DNA from: Gonocerus acuteangulatus
Lineage: Eukaryota; Arthropoda; Insecta; Hemiptera; Coreidae
DNA length: 64,000 nucleotides
Assembly: GCA_946811695.1 (NCBI GenBank)
Contig: OX328126.1
Span: 8,508,197 to 8,572,196, forward strand
Reading direction: 5' to 3'
Made by a program: the position numbers and the translations under genes. Shown in pieces: positions 60,587 through 64,000 of this stretch. Below the pieces are notes generated by a model. It ran no database searches and was not told the origin of the DNA. It saw nothing but the letters and a program-made list of their open reading frames with translations. Position 1 is the first letter of the stretch. Each line of letters begins with the position of its first letter.

Positions 60587-61259
60587 GTAAGTTTATAATA
60601 ATTCACTCATTTCTTTCAAATGTAGTAAAAAACTCTGACTGAGTGTGGTTTTCAACAAGGAATTATTCTGTTGTCATAACATTTCTTATTCTGTGCTTTG
60701 TACCAATCAACGGAAGGCTTAAAAACCTTCTTTCTTTTTTTTAAACTAAAAAAAAATAATAATACAAAATATATTAATATTCTTTACACTTTTTTAGTGG
60801 GACAAGAGAAATCTGTAAAAAAAAAAAAATATTTAGAGTCAAAGGCCAAGAGCTTGAGGACGTTTATAATTTTGTGGTCAGAATTGATTTAGAGGTACGA
60901 GTATATTTATAAAATGAGCAGATGGACATTTGTATCAATATATATATTGTAATGATATATTACATTCACGAAAATATTTTTAAATTCAAATAACCATCGA
61001 TAGTTTGAAAAGCCCGCGCAAAACACAAACCATAAAATACAAATAACATCGTATTATATACACTTTAAATTAATAATATTTTTGGACAATACTGATGTAC
61101 AATATATACATATTAAATGTACATTCAGAAAACAATAAATTAATTATTTAGTATTGCAAAAATATAATTATTATTTTTATATATAAACCGGCAAAAATGC
61201 GGAAGTTGGAAATAAAGGACGCCAACTTTCCCGCTAACAAGGCATCAGTCTATTCCTAG

Positions 61260-61388
61260 TAGACATGCGCGCCGAGGCTGAATTTTCCGGCGGCGGCGCG
61301 CTGGACTAAAATGGCCGGCGGCGGCGGCGCGCGCGGCGTGGGCTATTTTTATTTAACCCCCAAGGGAGATGTTAAAATTTTAATCACA

Positions 61389-61451
<63 letters not shown>

Positions 61452-61885
61452 TATTTGTCCGCTATTTCACAGGCTCAGAAATAGACATGGTGGCTGATGG
61501 TCAGATTTTGAAGATCTTTGGTACAAAAATCGTCTAATTTGAAACGTCAAGTTCGTTAACCAGTAGAATCCGTCCTCCGAGTGGTGTTGGCGAGAACTTC
61601 CCGCGAAAAAAATCGTAACGCTTATGTCTACGGGTTTATATGCTTGCAGATACTCGCATAATATATTCCTTAACATACGAAAACGAATGAAACCGTTTTT
61701 AAAGCGAACAGTTTTTGATAGTGGAACAAATGTTTATGTAACTCATTTTCGGTTTGGGTACATCGTGGGTTCGATCCCCACCGGTGCCGCCGCGGCGGCA
61801 GGAATGTTCTCATCCCACGGCTCGTTGGGAACATTCCTTTCTGCACCCTGGATGTCGGGGCTAATGGCCTAGACGTCGTTGCGCC

Positions 61886-61917
<32 letters not shown>

Positions 61918-62637
61918 ATAAAAATTAGTCTATAAGGCAAGAAAATGAGACACTTAATGATAATAGTGTTTTCACGGGGCGAACGTTGTGTTGTCGAGGA
62001 GTCCTAGGATACTGTCAGTTTCCTTTTGTGGCTTCTTAAACTTCCTTTTGTTTGAGATTTGGACATTCCTTCTCATCCATCACTATCTTCGTCTTCATCT
62101 TCTTTATTCTCTATTACTTATTTCGAAATCCTTACATCTTCAGCCTGAAAATTGACCCTATTTCCGAATGGATGATAAGCACGCTGTATACCTAGCAACC
62201 CAATTTAATTGGGGAGCCCATTTTATTTTGTTTAAAATAAAGTTTTCTCTCTTATATTTTTAAAGAAAGATCAAACCCTATCCATAAACTGTATTTATTC
62301 CTTTACAAATAGCACTAGGGCTAAGAAGGGAACCGCGCTAAGATGAAGCAGTTCCTGAGAGTCGGACGTATTTTTAGTTTTATATCGTCGAGTATGTTTA
62401 TATAAAATTATTTTATTTTAGGCTTTTCTGATACAAGCTTTGTCATTTTCCAATCAACGATCACAACACACAAGCGTTTAATCGATCAGAAGGTAAGCAC
62501 AAAATGGCGCCGGCCGGTCACCATGCAGTACACTAGTAGATTTCCTCCCCTCGGCGCGCCGACTGAATAGGCTCGGCGGCGGCGGCGTCATTAAAACCCG
62601 GCGTGGCGTAGCGGCGCCGGCGCGGCGCGCATGTCTA
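61260..62637. mobile_element. nonautonomous hAT element, 1378 bp, inside the LTR
   Basis: Ends TAGACATGCGCGCCG and, inverted, GGCGCGCATGTCTA, flanked by the perfect 8-bp duplication ATTCCTAG (61252-61259 and 62638-62645). CGG-rich subterminal regions on both sides. It contains a TA run (61391-61446), a hairpin-repeat fragment, a 5'-truncated SINE A and a repeat block; no transposase. Confidence 0.92.
61762..61915 (+). mobile_element. SINE family A, 5'-truncated, nested in the hAT element
   Basis: Begins at the B box (GTGGGTTCGATCCCCACC), continues through the family body to GCGCCGTAA and a 28-base A tail. Confidence 0.88.
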
Positions 62638-63079
62638 ATTCCTAGCAGTCGTAGAGTGCAGAGCTAAAGTCTATCCTCTGGAGAGTACAGTGTTCAGTCT
62701 ATTGCTATCTATAATAGAAGACGGGTAGAGAAAACAACGGAGTCCAGAATATCAAGATATCCATATCCATCATATGCACCTGGCAAGAAAGCGTACTACA
62801 CTGAAGAAGAAATTACTGAAGTGCAGTAGATTCACATTTTACTTGAAGTAAATTAATTCAAAGGTAAAATTGTTTTTTTGTAATATTTAATTTTTTTATT
62901 GTTTTTGTTTGATTATACTTTAATATTGTTTTGTATTTCGGAATTGTCAAAAAATAAATATTATATTATACATTCACTCGGAACTTTTATCCCTGAGATT
63001 AAATCAATTTAATAAAATAAAACTTATTAAAGTAATTAAAATCGTTTTATTTTAAATAAAAAATAATCATAACATTAAA

Positions 63080-63098
63080 TGGCGACCCAACGTGGCGC
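63080..63098 (+). other. primer-binding-site-like sequence
   Basis: TGGCGACCCAACGTGGCGC after the LTR end, matching the sequence at 27606-27624. Confidence 0.6.
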
Positions 63099-63123
63099 AT
63101 TCTTTTTATAAAAATTAATCTTT

Positions 63124-63126
<3 letters not shown>

Positions 63127-63190
<64 letters not shown>
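63127..63190. repeat. TA microsatellite
   Basis: 64 bp of TA touching the 3' end of the reverse Helitron-like copy. Confidence 0.95.
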
Positions 63191-63192
<2 letters not shown>

Positions 63193-63813
63193 TAGCTGAA
63201 TGCAGATAAGTAGTTATTTTATTACGTTAAATAATGTATCATCAAAATTAACGCTACTATATAATGTTTTGCAGTTTATTATAGCACGGTTCCCGTCATA
63301 CTATAAGTTATTCATCAATTGATAAGTAATCAAAGTATAATGTTTCTGGACATCGGGGCGCTCCGGACCAGTGTCAAGAAGCAGATAACCTAGAGATAAC
63401 CCATTACCTATAGGTTACCAGAAACAGGTGTTTAAGGGTTCGGGATATTATTACCTCGAATAGACCATCACCAGGTAGAGGGTAAACTATGAGGGACAAA
63501 ATCACAGTTCTAGTAATTCAAGGTCTGCCATCATGGTTAAAATGAAGCTCAAATAGAAAAAATATTATGAAATAAATACAGTACGCTAACAGCTGACCTG
63601 TTGTCCTAGCAATGCTTGCTGCCTTGGCTTGTCTGCTCTCTAACCAAATAAAAATTCAAACCCCTCTAAAAATACTTAAAAATTCGAATATCAAAAAATC
63701 CTTTCTTTGCAAGTGATTACGTCCTAAGGGGAGTGTCCATGTAAAATTTCAAATTTTTCTGTCAAGTGGTTTGGGCTTGGCAATGATAGGTCACTGAGTG
63801 AGTGATATATGAC

Positions 63814-63866
<53 letters not shown>
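63191..63866 (-). mobile_element. Helitron-like element, reverse copy
   Basis: Reverse complement of the family at 38341-39236: 3' end ACTAGCTGAATGC at 63191 and shared blocks GCACGGTTCCCGTCATACTA, AACCACTTGACAG and ACTCACTCACTGACCTATCA (on the minus strand). Its 5' side is a TA run (63817-63866), fitting a TC(TA)n start. The GC hairpin near the 3' end is lost here. Confidence 0.72.
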
Positions 63867-63869
<3 letters not shown>

Positions 63870-64000
63870 GGTGTTTTGGCTCGGCAAGAAAAAGAAAAAT
63901 GGAATATATTTAAAAGTTATTGTAAAAAAAATTGATTTAGAATGTTTTTATTATGTTTTCATTATATCTCAGGGTTCATTTAATATTACCAAACTCACCA

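Larger units (their letters stand above)
60948..63074 (+). mobile_element. 5' LTR remnant (LTR family 2) split by a hAT element
   Basis: Starts TGTAATGATATATTACATTC and ends ATAACA, followed after five bases by TGGCGACCCAACGTGGCGC. Removing the hAT insertion and one target copy leaves 741 bp, close to the 707 bp of the copy at 26896-27602. No coding region follows within the window. Confidence 0.78.

Noticed and set aside
62422..62492. Candidate tim exon 20: good acceptor (TTATTTTAG), donor GTAAGC, phase compatible with exon 19, 23 open codons starting CFSDTSFVIF
   Set aside because: It lies wholly inside the hAT element 61260-62637 with its 8-bp target duplication, beside a repeat block found elsewhere, and the peptide does not resemble the conserved TIM segment expected there. 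It may be transposon-derived; RNA reads could revive it.

Overview
This is animal DNA: AT-rich, intron-dominated and packed with transposable elements. Its one clear host gene is the circadian clock gene timeless of the Drosophila type (d-TIM). Nineteen coding exons on the + strand, from the start codon at 8932 to 60586, splice with fully compatible phases into 862 codons plus one base. They align nearly colinearly with insect TIM from its N-terminus to about three quarters of its length. The 5' noncoding exon(s) and the C-terminal exons lie outside the window. d-TIM and the repeat content (three tRNA-derived SINE families, mariner, piggyBac, hAT, Harbinger, pogo/Tigger, Helitron-like elements, a Mag-type LTR element) point to an arthropod, most likely an insect. 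I cannot name the species.

Layout. 1-8883 is upstream repeat territory: TA repeats, a 31-bp minisatellite, a SINE, a hairpin-bearing dispersed repeat, a dead mariner, a 17-bp minisatellite, a LINE reverse-transcriptase relic and a Helitron-like element ending about 120 bp before the first coding exon. 8884-24120 holds tim exons 1-6. Intron 2 carries an apparently intact LTR retrotransposon (11484-15797, identical LTRs, 1304-codon gag-pol) in antisense orientation, followed by a 29-bp minisatellite. 27771-32724 holds exons 7-10, with an LTR/primer-binding-site remnant, an RLE-type LINE 3' end in a TAA microsatellite and a foldback repeat between them. 33197-39236 is a nest (hAT-like element containing a Harbinger element containing inverted repeats, then a Helitron-like copy). 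39498-46237 holds exons 11-15. The 9.6-kb intron 15 (46238-55849) contains a hAT MITE, an internally deleted Harbinger and an internally deleted piggyBac. 55850-60586 holds exons 16-19. The right end is an LTR copy split by a hAT element and a second Helitron-like copy in the opposite orientation.

No new multi-gene system is visible. The most interesting signals are: (i) the conserved kinase-target Ser/Thr ladder of TIM, split from the rest by large introns; (ii) features that could give tim isoforms (an in-frame alternative acceptor at exon 5, a weak exon-7 donor followed by a long open frame, two tiny uORFs); (iii) at least ten dispersed copies of a hammerhead-ribozyme-like core, several in head-to-head inverted pairs; (iv) a minisatellite whose internal palindrome changes in a compensatory way; (v) several transposon insertions with target-site duplications still readable, which give relative insertion order.
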